DNA of 64,000 bases, taken from positions 1-64,000 of the forward strand of contig NZ_BMTU01000015.1 in assembly GCF_014649835.1 (NCBI RefSeq), written 5' to 3'. This document shows positions 33,411 through 41,425 of this stretch, piece after piece. Source of the DNA: Streptomyces pilosus (lineage in GTDB: Bacteria; Actinomycetota; Actinomycetes; Streptomycetales; Streptomycetaceae). Position 1 is the stretch's first letter; every line of letters begins with the position of its first letter. Both the position numbers and the translations under genes were made by a program. The notes beneath the pieces are model-generated. The model was not told the origin of the DNA. It made no database searches and worked only from the letters and a program-made list of their open reading frames with translations.

Positions 33411-34169
33411 GTGCCCGGAGGCAGGCTCACCCAGCAGGAACGCCAGCAGATCGCCCTGGGACTGGCCGACGGGCTCGCCTACGCGGAGATCGCCCGGCGG
33501 CTCGGCCGCCCCACCTCCACGATCACCCGCGAGGTGATGCGCAACGGCGGCCCCACCTCCTACCGCGCCGATCTGGCCCACCGCGCCACCGAACGCCGCG
33601 CCCACCGGCGCAGGCAGCAGACCACGCCCCGGGGAGCGACGGCGCACGCCGACGGCCACGGACGCGACGCGGAGGCCGTACGCGCCTACGAGGAGACCCT
33701 CACCACCGTCTTCATAGCGTCGGGCACGCCCAAGATGATGGCCCGCATCATGGCCTGCCTCACCCTCACCGACCGTCCCAGCCTCACGGCCGCCGAACTC
33801 GCCCAGCACCTCCAGGTCAGCCCGGCGTCCATCTCCAAGGCGATCACGTACCTGGAGAGCCAGGACCTCATCCGCCGGCACCGCGGCGAAGGCCGCCGCG
33901 AGCGCTACTGCTTCGACGAGGACATCTGGTACCAGTCGATGATGTCGAGCGCGCGGTCCACCGCGCAGATCGCCGAGACCTCACGGCAGGGCGTGGAGAT
34001 CATGGGGCGCGGCACACCGGCGGCCGTCCGCCTGGAGAACGCCGCCCGTTTCCTCGACTACACCACCGAGACCCTCATCCGCGCGGCCGAGCAGGCGCGA
34101 GACATCCTCCAGACCCGCTCCGGGACGGACGCGGACGACAGCGCCGGGCCGCCTTCGGCGCAGGAGTAG
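33411..34169 (+). CDS. GbsR/MarR-type regulator with extra N-terminal HTH
   Basis: This 252-residue protein has two HTH regions. Residues 5-50 (LTQQERQQIALGLADGLAYAEIARRLGRPTSTITREV) resemble the IS30-transposase-type HTH. Residues about 105-160 (LTAAELAQHLQVSPASISKAITYLESQDLIRRHRGEGRRERY) form a MarR/GbsR winged helix. A C-terminal helical dimerisation part follows. The GTG start follows GGAAGGGGAGCACC. It is divergent from the DUF4097/ABC exporter operon, which it probably represses. Confidence 0.9.
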   Translation: MPGGRLTQQERQQIALGLADGLAYAEIARRLGRPTSTITREVMRNGGPTSYRADLAHRATERRAHRRRQQTTPRGATAHADGHGRDAEAVRAYEETLTTVFIASGTPKMMARIMACLTLTDRPSLTAAELAQHLQVSPASISKAITYLESQDLIRRHRGEGRRERYCFDEDIWYQSMMSSARSTAQIAETSRQGVEIMGRGTPAAVRLENAARFLDYTTETLIRAAEQARDILQTRSGTDADDSAGPPSAQE

Positions 34170-34216
34170 GGGCCCGCCCGGCGGCGCGTCCCCCGGGCCG
34201 GTGAAGGGGCCGGCGC

Positions 34217-34402
34217 CTACCTGCGGCGGACGCCCGCTTCCTCGCCGTACTCACCGAGGACGATCACGTCGAAGGCGGCGCCGAGGAACACCTTGACGGC
34301 GCGCAGGGCGTCACCGAGACGGTGCGGATGACTGCCCTGGACCGGGGTCGCGCCGGTCGGCCTGACCGGCGGTGTGGTCGGGTGGAGGGTCGCTGCGCTC
34401 AT
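34217..34402 (-). CDS. 61-residue protein of unknown function
   Basis: This small protein begins MSAATLHPTTPPVRPTG, a Pro/Thr-rich unstructured start, and ends with a conserved-looking helix LGDALRAVKVFLGAAFDVIVLGEYGEEAGVRRR. The hydrophobic stretch VFLGAAFDVIVLG is too short and contains Asp, so it is probably not a membrane segment. GGAGAC directly precedes the ATG. The family is not recognised. Confidence 0.6.
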   Translation of the reverse strand: MSAATLHPTTPPVRPTGATPVQGSHPHRLGDALRAVKVFLGAAFDVIVLGEYGEEAGVRRR

Positions 34403-34552
34403 GTCTCCATGGTTGCTCTCCGGCCCCGGCGCGGGCATCGGTCGAAGGGACCGATCCGCCGGCCCGCCGCGTACGCCTCCGGGACGACCCGTCCCCCTCG
34501 GGCGGGACGGGCCGTCCCCTAGGGGGTGTCGGACTCCCCTGGGGCCGGGCGG

Positions 34553-35434
34553 TCAGCGACCGATCGCGTCCAGCTCGGCGAGGTCCCGCTCGGACAGCGC
34601 GAGGCCCGCGCCGGTGACGTTCTCCCGCAGGTGCGCCACCGACGACGTCCCGGGGATGAGCAGGATGTTGGGCGACCGGTGCAGCAGCCAGGCCAGGGCG
34701 ACCGGCAGCGGGCGGGTGCCGAGCCGGGCGGCCACGGCGGACAGGGCCCCGGACTGCAGCGGGCTGAAGCCGCCCAGCGGGAAGAACGGCACGTAGGCGA
34801 TGCCCTGCTCGGCGAGCCGGTCGACGAGGTCGTCGTCCTGCCGGTGGGCGAGGTTGTAGAGGTTCTGCACGCACATGAACGGGGCGATGCTCTCCGCCTC
34901 GGCGATCTGGTCGGCGGTGGCGTTGCTCAGGCCCAGGTGCCGGATCAGGCCCTCCCGCTGGAGTTCGGCGAGGGTCTCGTACGCCCGGGCAAGCGAGCCG
35001 GGCTGCGGTCCCTGCGCGTTGCCGAGCCGGAGGTTGACCAGGTCCAGCGACTCCACGCCGAGGTGTTCGAGGTTGCTGTGGACGGCCCGGCGCAGGTCGT
35101 CCGGCTCCCGGGCCGTGGGCCAGCCGCCCCGGGCGTCGCGGACCGCCCCCACCTTGGTCACGACGTGCACGGAGTCGGGGTAGGGGTGCAGCGCTTCGCG
35201 GATCAGCCGGTTGGTGACGTGCGGCCCGTAGGCGTCGGCGGTGTCGATGTGGGTGATGCCGAGACGCACGGCCTCGCGCAGCACCGCGAGCGCGCCGTCG
35301 TGATCGGCGGGCGGCCCCATCACGCCGGGCCCGGCCAGCTGCATGGCCCCGTAGCCGAACCGGGTGACGGTCAGGTCGCCCATCGTCCAGGTGCCGCCGG
35401 GGAGGGAGGTGGTCGAGGTGGTCGAAGTACTCAT
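34553..35434 (-). CDS. Aldo/keto reductase
   Basis: This 293-residue protein is an NADPH-dependent aldo/keto reductase: active-site DTADAYG (Asp and Tyr), VVTKVG (Lys), and cofactor-binding IPGTSSVAHLREN near the end. The position usually held by the catalytic His reads LVNLR, as in several actinobacterial members. The substrate is not evident. The gene is divergent from an HTH regulator, a common arrangement for aldehyde-responsive reductases. Confidence 0.93.
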   Translation of the reverse strand: MSTSTTSTTSLPGGTWTMGDLTVTRFGYGAMQLAGPGVMGPPADHDGALAVLREAVRLGITHIDTADAYGPHVTNRLIREALHPYPDSVHVVTKVGAVRDARGGWPTAREPDDLRRAVHSNLEHLGVESLDLVNLRLGNAQGPQPGSLARAYETLAELQREGLIRHLGLSNATADQIAEAESIAPFMCVQNLYNLAHRQDDDLVDRLAEQGIAYVPFFPLGGFSPLQSGALSAVAARLGTRPLPVALAWLLHRSPNILLIPGTSSVAHLRENVTGAGLALSERDLAELDAIGR

Positions 35435-35527
35435 GCCCCCACCGTCCGTGCCACGGGCCCGCCCGCCCAGGTCCCTGCCGTTCCTGGGAGTGACAGGGCC
35501 AGGGACGGACGGCCCGGCGCGCCTACC

Positions 35528-36412
35528 ATGAACGGCATGCCTGAGGAGAACCTGCTCGGTGACTACCTCCGCGCCCGCCGGGAGCTGGTGACGCCCGGGG
35601 ACATCGGACTGCCGACCCACGGGACGCGCCGGGTGCCGGGGCTGCGCCGCGAGGAAGTGGCCATGCTCGCCGGCATCAGCTCCGACTACTACCTGCGGCT
35701 GGAACAGGGCCGCGACCGCAACCCGTCCGTGCAGGTCCTCGACGCGCTCGCCCGGGTGCTCCGCCTCGACGACACCGCCACCGGCTACCTCCACCAGCTC
35801 GCCGCGCCGCGCCCCCGCACCCACCGCCGACCCCGGCGGCAGGCCGTTCCGCCGGCCACGGCCCAACTGCTCGACGCGATCGGACTGCCGGCCTTCGTCA
35901 CGGACCGGTCCCTCGACGTGATCGCCGCCAACCCGCTCGCCACCGCCCTGGCCCCGGGTCTGCGGGTGGGGGAGAACCGGCTCCGGTCGTTCTTCCTCGA
36001 CCCCGCCGAACAGGCCCTGCACTCGGACTGGTCCCACACCGCCGCCCGCTGCGTCGCCGCCTTCCGCCGCCGCCTCGGGTCCGACGTCGACGACCCGCGG
36101 ATCGTCCGGCTCGTCGGCGAACTGTCTCTGGCCAGCGAGGAGTTCCGGCAGGTGTGGGCGCGCCACGACGTGCGGACGACGGGCGACGGGCCGATCGCGA
36201 TGGACCATCCCCAGGTCGGCCGGCTGCACCTCACCATGTCGAAACTGGACGTCGACGGCCCCGACGGGACGACGCTCGCGGTCTACCACGCCGCGCCGGG
36301 CAGCGAGGACGCCGAACGGCTCGCCCTGCTCGCCTCGCTGACCACGGCACCGGGACGGCCGGCCGACGCGCCCGGTGTGCGGGAAGCCGGCGGCTCCTCC
36401 CGTACGAACTGA
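35528..36412 (+). CDS. XRE HTH regulator with MmyB-like ligand domain
   Basis: This 294-residue regulator has an N-terminal HTH (about 8-80: LGDYLRARRELVTPGD, RRVPGLRREEVAMLAGISSDYYLRLEQGRDRNPSVQVLDALARVL) and an MmyB-like PAS-type domain (about 110-270: LDAIGLPAFVTDRSLDVIAANPLATAL to GRLHLTMSKLDVDGPDGTTLAVYHA). The HTH signature is that of the family found next to reductase genes in actinobacteria, and here it faces the aldo/keto reductase across 93 bases. An ATG three codons later (35537) is an alternative start. Confidence 0.92.
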   Translation: MNGMPEENLLGDYLRARRELVTPGDIGLPTHGTRRVPGLRREEVAMLAGISSDYYLRLEQGRDRNPSVQVLDALARVLRLDDTATGYLHQLAAPRPRTHRRPRRQAVPPATAQLLDAIGLPAFVTDRSLDVIAANPLATALAPGLRVGENRLRSFFLDPAEQALHSDWSHTAARCVAAFRRRLGSDVDDPRIVRLVGELSLASEEFRQVWARHDVRTTGDGPIAMDHPQVGRLHLTMSKLDVDGPDGTTLAVYHAAPGSEDAERLALLASLTTAPGRPADAPGVREAGGSSRTN

Positions 36413-36650
36413 CCCGACCGGTACCGCGGGGGGCGCGGCGGGGGCGGGACCACCCCCGGGCGCCCGCCCCGCCGCCCGCCCGCCCCACCGCCCGCCCGGG
36501 CGCACAAACCGTTTGGACCGCACCGGCCGCCCGTCCTAGAATCTCCGCTCTTGCCGCCTCCCTCACGGAGCGCCGCCGTCCGGACGGAAACCGGCCGGCA
36601 TTCCGCACCACCCCACCAGCAGGCCCGGCAGGCCACCCGGAGGCACCCCC

Positions 36651-38744
36651 TTGTCCGCGTCCACGCCCCTCGACGAACCCGCGAGCACCCACGACGACGA
36701 CCCGCTCGCCCGCGAACGCTCCCACCTCGCCGCGTCCCGCTCCGCGCTGCGCGCCATGCGCGAGGACGCGGAGGCCCTCGACATCAGCGACGTCACCGCG
36801 AACTGGGTCAACGCGGCCGTCCTCCAGCGCCAGATCGAGGAACGCGTCAGGGCACTCGCCGACCTCAGCGACACCCCGCTGTTCTTCGGCCGCCTCGACT
36901 ACCTGCACGCCCCCGGCGCGGACGGGGCCGAGGGAGCGCGGGGGGAGCAGTTCTACATCGGACGCCGCCATGTGCACGACGCGGACGGCGACCCGATGGT
37001 GATCGACTGGCGTGCGCCGGTGTCCCAGCCGTTCTACCGGGCGTCGAGGAAGGACCCGCTGGACGTCGGGCTGCGCCGCCGCTTCGGCTACACCGGCGGC
37101 GACCTCACCGCGTACGAGGACGAGCACCTCTCCGGGCCGGCGGCAGTGACGCTCTCCGGCTCCGCCGGGGGCGCCACCACCAGCAAGCTGCTCCAGCAGG
37201 AGATCGAACGTCCGCGCGTCGGCCCGATGCGCGACATCGTCGCCACCATCCAGCCCGAGCAGGACGAGATCGTACGGTCCGGCCTGTCCGGCAGCGTCTG
37301 CGTGCAGGGAGGCCCCGGGACCGGGAAGACGGCCGTCGGCCTGCACCGGGTCGCCTACCTCCTCTACGCCCACCGCGAGCGGCTGGCCCGCACCGGCACA
37401 CTGGTCGTCGGCCCGAACCGGTCCTTCCTGCACTACATCGAGCAGGTGCTGCCCGCGCTCGGCGAGCTCACGGTCGCGCAGGCCACGGTGGACGACCTGG
37501 TGGCGCACGTCGAGGTGCGCGGCGAGGACGAGGCGGCGGCGGCGGTCGTCAAGGGCGACGCCCGGATGGCCGAGGTCCTGCGCCGGGCCCTCTACTCCCA
37601 CGTCGCGATGCCCACCGAACCGGTCGTGGTCGTGCGCGGATCACGCCGCTGGCGCGTCCCCGCCTACGAACTGGAGGAACTGGTACGGCAGTTACTCGAC
37701 CGCGACATGCGCTACGGCGCCGCCCGCGAGGCCCTGCCGCAGCGCATCGCGCACGCCGTGCTGGTGCAGATGGAGCGGGCGGGCGAGGCACCCGACGACC
37801 GGGTGCAGGACGCGGTGGCGCGCAACGCCGCGGTGAAGGCGGCGGTGAAGACGCTCTGGCCGGCCGTCGAGCCGGCGAAGCTGGTGCTGCGGCTGCTGAG
37901 CGACCCGGAGTTCCTCGCCGAGCACGCGGAGGGACTGCTCGACGAGCGGGAGCAGAAGACGATCCTGTGGGCGAAGCCCGCCCGCTCGGTGAAGTCGGCG
38001 ACGTGGTCGTCCGCGGACGCGGTACTGATCGACGAGGCGGCCGACCTGGTCCGGCGCACGCACTCCCTCGGGCACGTGGTGCTCGACGAGGCGCAGGACC
38101 TGTCCCCCATGCAGTACCGGGCGGTGGGCCGCCGCTGCACCACCGGCTCCGCCACCGTCCTCGGCGACCTGGCCCAGGGCACCACCCCGTGGGCCACGCG
38201 CAGCTGGGAGGAGGCCCTGCTCCACCTGGGCAAGCCGGACGCCGTGATCGAGGAACTCACGGCCGGTTTCCGCGTCCCGACGGACGTCATCACCTACGCC
38301 TCCCGGCTTCTCCCGCACATCGCGCCGGGCCTGACCCCGGTGGCGTCGATCCGCGAGAACCCGGGCTTCTTCGAGGTGCGCCCGTCCGAGGGCACGGACG
38401 ACGTGGTCGCCGCCTGCCGCGAACTCCTCGGCAACGAGGGCTCGGTGGGCCTGATCGCGGCGGACGCCCGCGTCCCGGAACTGGCGCGGGCCCTCACGGC
38501 GGCCGGCATCACCTACGTCGCCCCCGGGGAGGAGACGACCCCCACCACCCGCCTGACCCTGGTGCCGGCATCCCTGGCGAAGGGCCTCGAGTACGACTAC
38601 GTGCTCCTCGACGAACCCCGCGCCGTGGTCGACGCCGAACCCGACGAACGCACCGGCCTCCGCCGCCTCTACGTCACCCTCACCCGAGCGGTCTCCGGCC
38701 TCGTCATGACCCACCGGACCCCCCTCCCCGCCCAGCTGACGTAG
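36651..38744 (+). CDS. helR: HelR-like RNA polymerase recycling ATPase (HelD/UvrD superfamily)
   Basis: This 697-residue SF1 helicase-like ATPase has a coiled-coil N-terminal arm (about 20-75: ARERSHLAASRSALRAMREDAEALD, NAAVLQRQIEERVRALADL), Walker A GGPGTGKTAVG near residue 222, VVLDEAQDLSPMQ near 481 and a C-terminal helicase block ending LYVTLTRAVSGL. This fits actinobacterial HelD/HelR, which removes stalled or rifamycin-bound RNA polymerase from DNA. It begins at a TTG after CGGAGG. I saw no clear rifamycin-associated element upstream, so it could be the housekeeping HelD type. Confidence 0.85.
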   Translation: MSASTPLDEPASTHDDDPLARERSHLAASRSALRAMREDAEALDISDVTANWVNAAVLQRQIEERVRALADLSDTPLFFGRLDYLHAPGADGAEGARGEQFYIGRRHVHDADGDPMVIDWRAPVSQPFYRASRKDPLDVGLRRRFGYTGGDLTAYEDEHLSGPAAVTLSGSAGGATTSKLLQQEIERPRVGPMRDIVATIQPEQDEIVRSGLSGSVCVQGGPGTGKTAVGLHRVAYLLYAHRERLARTGTLVVGPNRSFLHYIEQVLPALGELTVAQATVDDLVAHVEVRGEDEAAAAVVKGDARMAEVLRRALYSHVAMPTEPVVVVRGSRRWRVPAYELEELVRQLLDRDMRYGAAREALPQRIAHAVLVQMERAGEAPDDRVQDAVARNAAVKAAVKTLWPAVEPAKLVLRLLSDPEFLAEHAEGLLDEREQKTILWAKPARSVKSATWSSADAVLIDEAADLVRRTHSLGHVVLDEAQDLSPMQYRAVGRRCTTGSATVLGDLAQGTTPWATRSWEEALLHLGKPDAVIEELTAGFRVPTDVITYASRLLPHIAPGLTPVASIRENPGFFEVRPSEGTDDVVAACRELLGNEGSVGLIAADARVPELARALTAAGITYVAPGEETTPTTRLTLVPASLAKGLEYDYVLLDEPRAVVDAEPDERTGLRRLYVTLTRAVSGLVMTHRTPLPAQLT

Positions 38745-38858
38745 CCGCCGCCCGCCGCCCCTCCGTGCTCCGCGGGCGGGCGCGACGGCGCCCCGCGCAC
38801 GCCGGGCCGCGCAACCACCCCCGGCCCGCACCCACGCCGGTGCCGGAGAGGCGAAGGC

Positions 38859-39548
38859 TCAGTCCCCCAGCACCCGCCGCCACTCCGCGACGGCCCCCGC
38901 CGAGACCGGCCCGTCCCAGCCCCCCGGCCGGGCCGCGCCCCCGATGTGGAAGGCGTCGATCCCGGCCTCCAGCAGCACCGGCACGTGCTCCAGCCGCAGC
39001 CCACCCCCCACCAGCAGCTGCTGCTCGTACCCCGGCTCCCCCCGCCGCCCCGCCTCCGCGAGCAGCGTCGGCAGCCCGGCATCCACACCCCCGGCCGCCC
39101 CGGCCGTCAGGTACGTGTCCAGCCCGGGGAAGTCCGCGAGCTGCTTGCGCAACGCCCCCCGGTCGGCGGCCCGGTCGATGGCCCGGTGGAACGTCCACCG
39201 GCACCCCTCCAGCGCCCCGGCGACCCGCTCCACCGCCCCCAGGTCCACGTCCCCGTCCGCGTCGAGGAAGCCCAGCACGAACTCCTCCGTCCCCGCCTCC
39301 CGCATCGCGCCCGCCGCCGCCACCAGCCGCGGGACGTCCCCCGCGGCGAACCCGTCCGCGAGCCGCAGCATCACCCGGACCGGCAGGTCCACGGCCGCCC
39401 GGATCCCCGCGACGGTCGCGGCCGCCGGCGTGAGCCCGTCGGCGGCCATGTCCGTGACCAGTTCGAGGCGGTCCGCACCTCCGGCCTGGGCGGCGACCGC
39501 GTCCTCGACGTCGAGGGCGATCACCTCCAGGACTGCACGCTTGCTCAT
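38859..39548 (-). CDS. cutC: CutC family copper homeostasis protein
   Basis: This 229-residue TIM-barrel protein has CutC signatures: LEVIALDVEDAVAAQAGGADRLELVTDMAADGLTP, VRVMLR, FVLGFLDADGDVD, and CRWTFHRAIDRAAD. CutC has been linked to copper tolerance, although its enzymatic activity is uncertain. A dre-like DasR site lies 64 bases upstream of the start, hinting at a sugar-related role. Confidence 0.92.
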   Translation of the reverse strand: MSKRAVLEVIALDVEDAVAAQAGGADRLELVTDMAADGLTPAAATVAGIRAAVDLPVRVMLRLADGFAAGDVPRLVAAAGAMREAGTEEFVLGFLDADGDVDLGAVERVAGALEGCRWTFHRAIDRAADRGALRKQLADFPGLDTYLTAGAAGGVDAGLPTLLAEAGRRGEPGYEQQLLVGGGLRLEHVPVLLEAGIDAFHIGGAARPGGWDGPVSAGAVAEWRRVLGD

Positions 39549-39594
39549 GGGACCCCAATCCTCGGGCTCGGTCGTGACGCGGTCGGCTGCTACA

Positions 39595-39608
39595 GGACAG
39601 ATCTGTCC
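39595..39608. promoter_or_regulatory. Perfect palindrome upstream of cutC
   Basis: GGACAGATCTGTCC is a perfect 14-base palindrome, 47 bases before the cutC start and next to the dre-like site; CTACAGG precedes both elements as a short direct repeat. Confidence 0.45.
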
Positions 39609-39611
39609 ACT

Positions 39612-39627
39612 ACAGGTCTAGTCCAAT
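39612..39627. promoter_or_regulatory. Candidate DasR dre site upstream of cutC
   Basis: ACAGGTCTAGTCCAAT matches the dre consensus ACTGGTCTAGACCACT at 13 of 16 positions. DasR is the GntR-family N-acetylglucosamine regulator of Streptomyces. Confidence 0.55.
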
Positions 39628-39673
39628 CCAACCCTACGCCCCGTCCGGCGCCGCCCCGCCCTCCCCCGGGCGG

Positions 39674-40354
39674 TCAGTCCCCGAAGATGTTCAGCTCCGC
39701 CGCCTCCGCCCCCGCCAGCTCGTAGGAGGCCCCGTCCACGGGACGCCCCGCGTACAGCCGTACGAGTGTCGGGCCGTCGCCGATGTAGCGGGCCGGGGGA
39801 CGCTCCCCCGAGGTGCCGCCCAGCCGCAGCGGCTCGTCGGCGTCGTCGAGGTCGGCGTGCAGGGAGAGGTGCCCCTTGAGACAGGTGACCTGCGCCAGCA
39901 GCTCCAGCGCGTACGGCAGGCCCGCGCCCGCGTACGCGCCCGGTTCGCCGAGCGCGACCCGTACGTCCCCGGCGTGCACCCACTCGCCCAGCGCGAGGAC
40001 GTCCAGCACCCCGCCCGCCTTGGCGATCAGCGGCCCGGCCTCGGTCATCCCCCGTTCCAGCTCGTCCACGACCCGGGAGTTCGCCCACTGGGCGCGCTCC
40101 GCGATGTCCCGCTCGTTGCTCCCGGGCGAGAACACGCCCTTCTCGAACCGGCTCTCCACCACCCGCGACAGCGCCGCCGAGCAGTGCGCCAGCACGTCCC
40201 GCACCGTCCAGCCCGGACAGGCCGTCACCGGCAGCGCGAAGTCCGCGTCGGCCCGCCCCCGCAGCAGCGGGACCAGCACGTCCCGCTCGACGGTCAGCAG
40301 TCGCCCGGGCAGTTCGGGGTCTCGTACGTCGTGCACATCCGCAGGAGTCGTCAT
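39674..40354 (-). CDS. Mycothiol-dependent maleylpyruvate-isomerase-family protein
   Basis: This 226-residue protein has the DinB/MDMPI four-helix pattern: LLTVERDVLVPLLRG, VTACPGWTVRDVLAHCSAALSRVVE (metal-binding His of the DinB fold), ALGEWVHAGDVRVALG with a second His, and a C-terminal SCP2-like part. Such proteins use or bind mycothiol; the substrate is unknown. An ATG three codons earlier is possible. Strong hairpins lie upstream (40378-40540). Confidence 0.88.
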   Translation of the reverse strand: MTTPADVHDVRDPELPGRLLTVERDVLVPLLRGRADADFALPVTACPGWTVRDVLAHCSAALSRVVESRFEKGVFSPGSNERDIAERAQWANSRVVDELERGMTEAGPLIAKAGGVLDVLALGEWVHAGDVRVALGEPGAYAGAGLPYALELLAQVTCLKGHLSLHADLDDADEPLRLGGTSGERPPARYIGDGPTLVRLYAGRPVDGASYELAGAEAAELNIFGD

Positions 40355-40377
40355 GCCCGCCACGCTAGTGCGAGGAG

Positions 40378-40410
40378 GGGCTTGCCGGTCCCCCCGGCAC
40401 CGGCAAGCCC
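40378..40410. terminator. Strong hairpin in the divergent gap
   Basis: GGGCTTGCCGGT (40378-40389) pairs perfectly with ACCGGCAAGCCC (40399-40410), loop CCCCCCGGC. With one bulged G the stem extends by six further pairs. No gene visibly ends here, so its role is unclear. Confidence 0.6.
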
Positions 40411-40464
40411 TCCTCCTTCACCTGGAACCCGACTCGTCGGGAGGCCGGGCCCCAGGGGCCGGTG

Positions 40465-40540
40465 CGTGCTCGCCCGCGTTCCGGCCGGCCAGGTGAGCCA
40501 CTGGGCTGGGCGGCCGGGTGGGGGGACGCGGGCGAGCACG
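40465..40540. repeat. 15-bp inverted repeat in the divergent gap
   Basis: CGTGCTCGCCCGCGT (40465-40479) is exactly inverted at 40526-40540, with 46 bases between. Together with the hairpin at 40378-40410 it occupies the 398-base gene-free gap (40355-40752) between divergent genes. The remaining 200 bases are AT-richer and presumably hold the promoter of the HD gene; I see no coding frame. Confidence 0.7.
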
Positions 40541-40752
40541 ACCCGTCCGGCCGAACGCGACCGCGACGGGGTGTCCGCCGCGATGGTTGAACGTTCGGTG
40601 AACCGGTGTCAGGAACCTACGAGCCCGCCCACCGGCCCACTATCCGGAAGCCGTGAGTACGGATACGCAATTAACTCCCGCCTCTCACCGGGCGGCCGGC
40701 CGGGTACCGTGACCGCTCCCGGGGACAGCGGGGCCGAGGGGACAATGGGGCC

Positions 40753-41415
40753 ATGGCCGACACCGAAGCCCTTCGTGCCCGTTTCGCCCGCGCCCTGGAG
40801 GGGGCCCGCGGACCCGGCGGCGGCCCCGATCCGCTGCCGTACGCGGACGACCTGATCGGGCGCTGGCAAGAACCCCAGCGGCACTACCACACGCTCACCC
40901 ACCTCACGGCGGTCCTCGACCACGTCGACGCCCTGGCGGACCACGCGGCCGACCCCGATGTCGTACGGCTCGCCGCCTGGTTCCACGACGCCGTGTACCT
41001 GCCGGAGCGGTCCGAGAACGAGGAACGCTCCGCCCGGCTCGCCGAGCGGGCGCTCCCCGAGGCCGGGGTGTCCGCGGTGAAGACCGCCGAGGTCGCCCGG
41101 CTGGTGCGGCTCACGGTCACGCACGACCCGGCCGGCGACGACCGCGACGGGCAGGTGCTGTGCGACGCCGACCTGGCGATCCTCGCCGCCCCACCGTCCT
41201 CCTACGCCGCGTACACCGCCGCCGTCCGCGAGGAGTACTCCTTCGTGCCGAACGACGCCTTCCGCGCCGGCCGTGCCGACGTACTGCGCCAACTCCTCGC
41301 CCTGCCGCGCCTGTTCCGCACGCCGCACGGGCAGGAGCACTGGGAGGCCACCGCCCGCTACAACCTGCGCGGCGAGCTGGAAATGCTGTCGACTCCGACG
41401 CCGCCACCCGCCTAA
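40753..41415 (+). CDS. HD domain metal-dependent hydrolase
   Basis: This 220-residue protein fits the predicted HD-superfamily phosphohydrolases: RHYHTLTHL for the first His, AAWFHDAVYLP for the HD pair, SENEERSARLA, and CDADLAILA for the last Asp. Substrate unknown. The start ATG at 40753 follows GGGGAC. The next gene starts 10 bases after its stop. Confidence 0.9.
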   Translation: MADTEALRARFARALEGARGPGGGPDPLPYADDLIGRWQEPQRHYHTLTHLTAVLDHVDALADHAADPDVVRLAAWFHDAVYLPERSENEERSARLAERALPEAGVSAVKTAEVARLVRLTVTHDPAGDDRDGQVLCDADLAILAAPPSSYAAYTAAVREEYSFVPNDAFRAGRADVLRQLLALPRLFRTPHGQEHWEATARYNLRGELEMLSTPTPPPA

Positions 41416-41425
41416 CCTGCCCGGC

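Noticed and set aside
33411..33540. IS30-type transposase fragment
   Set aside because: The N-terminal HTH resembles IS30 transposase, but it continues in frame into a MarR-type regulator with no catalytic DDE region or terminal repeats.
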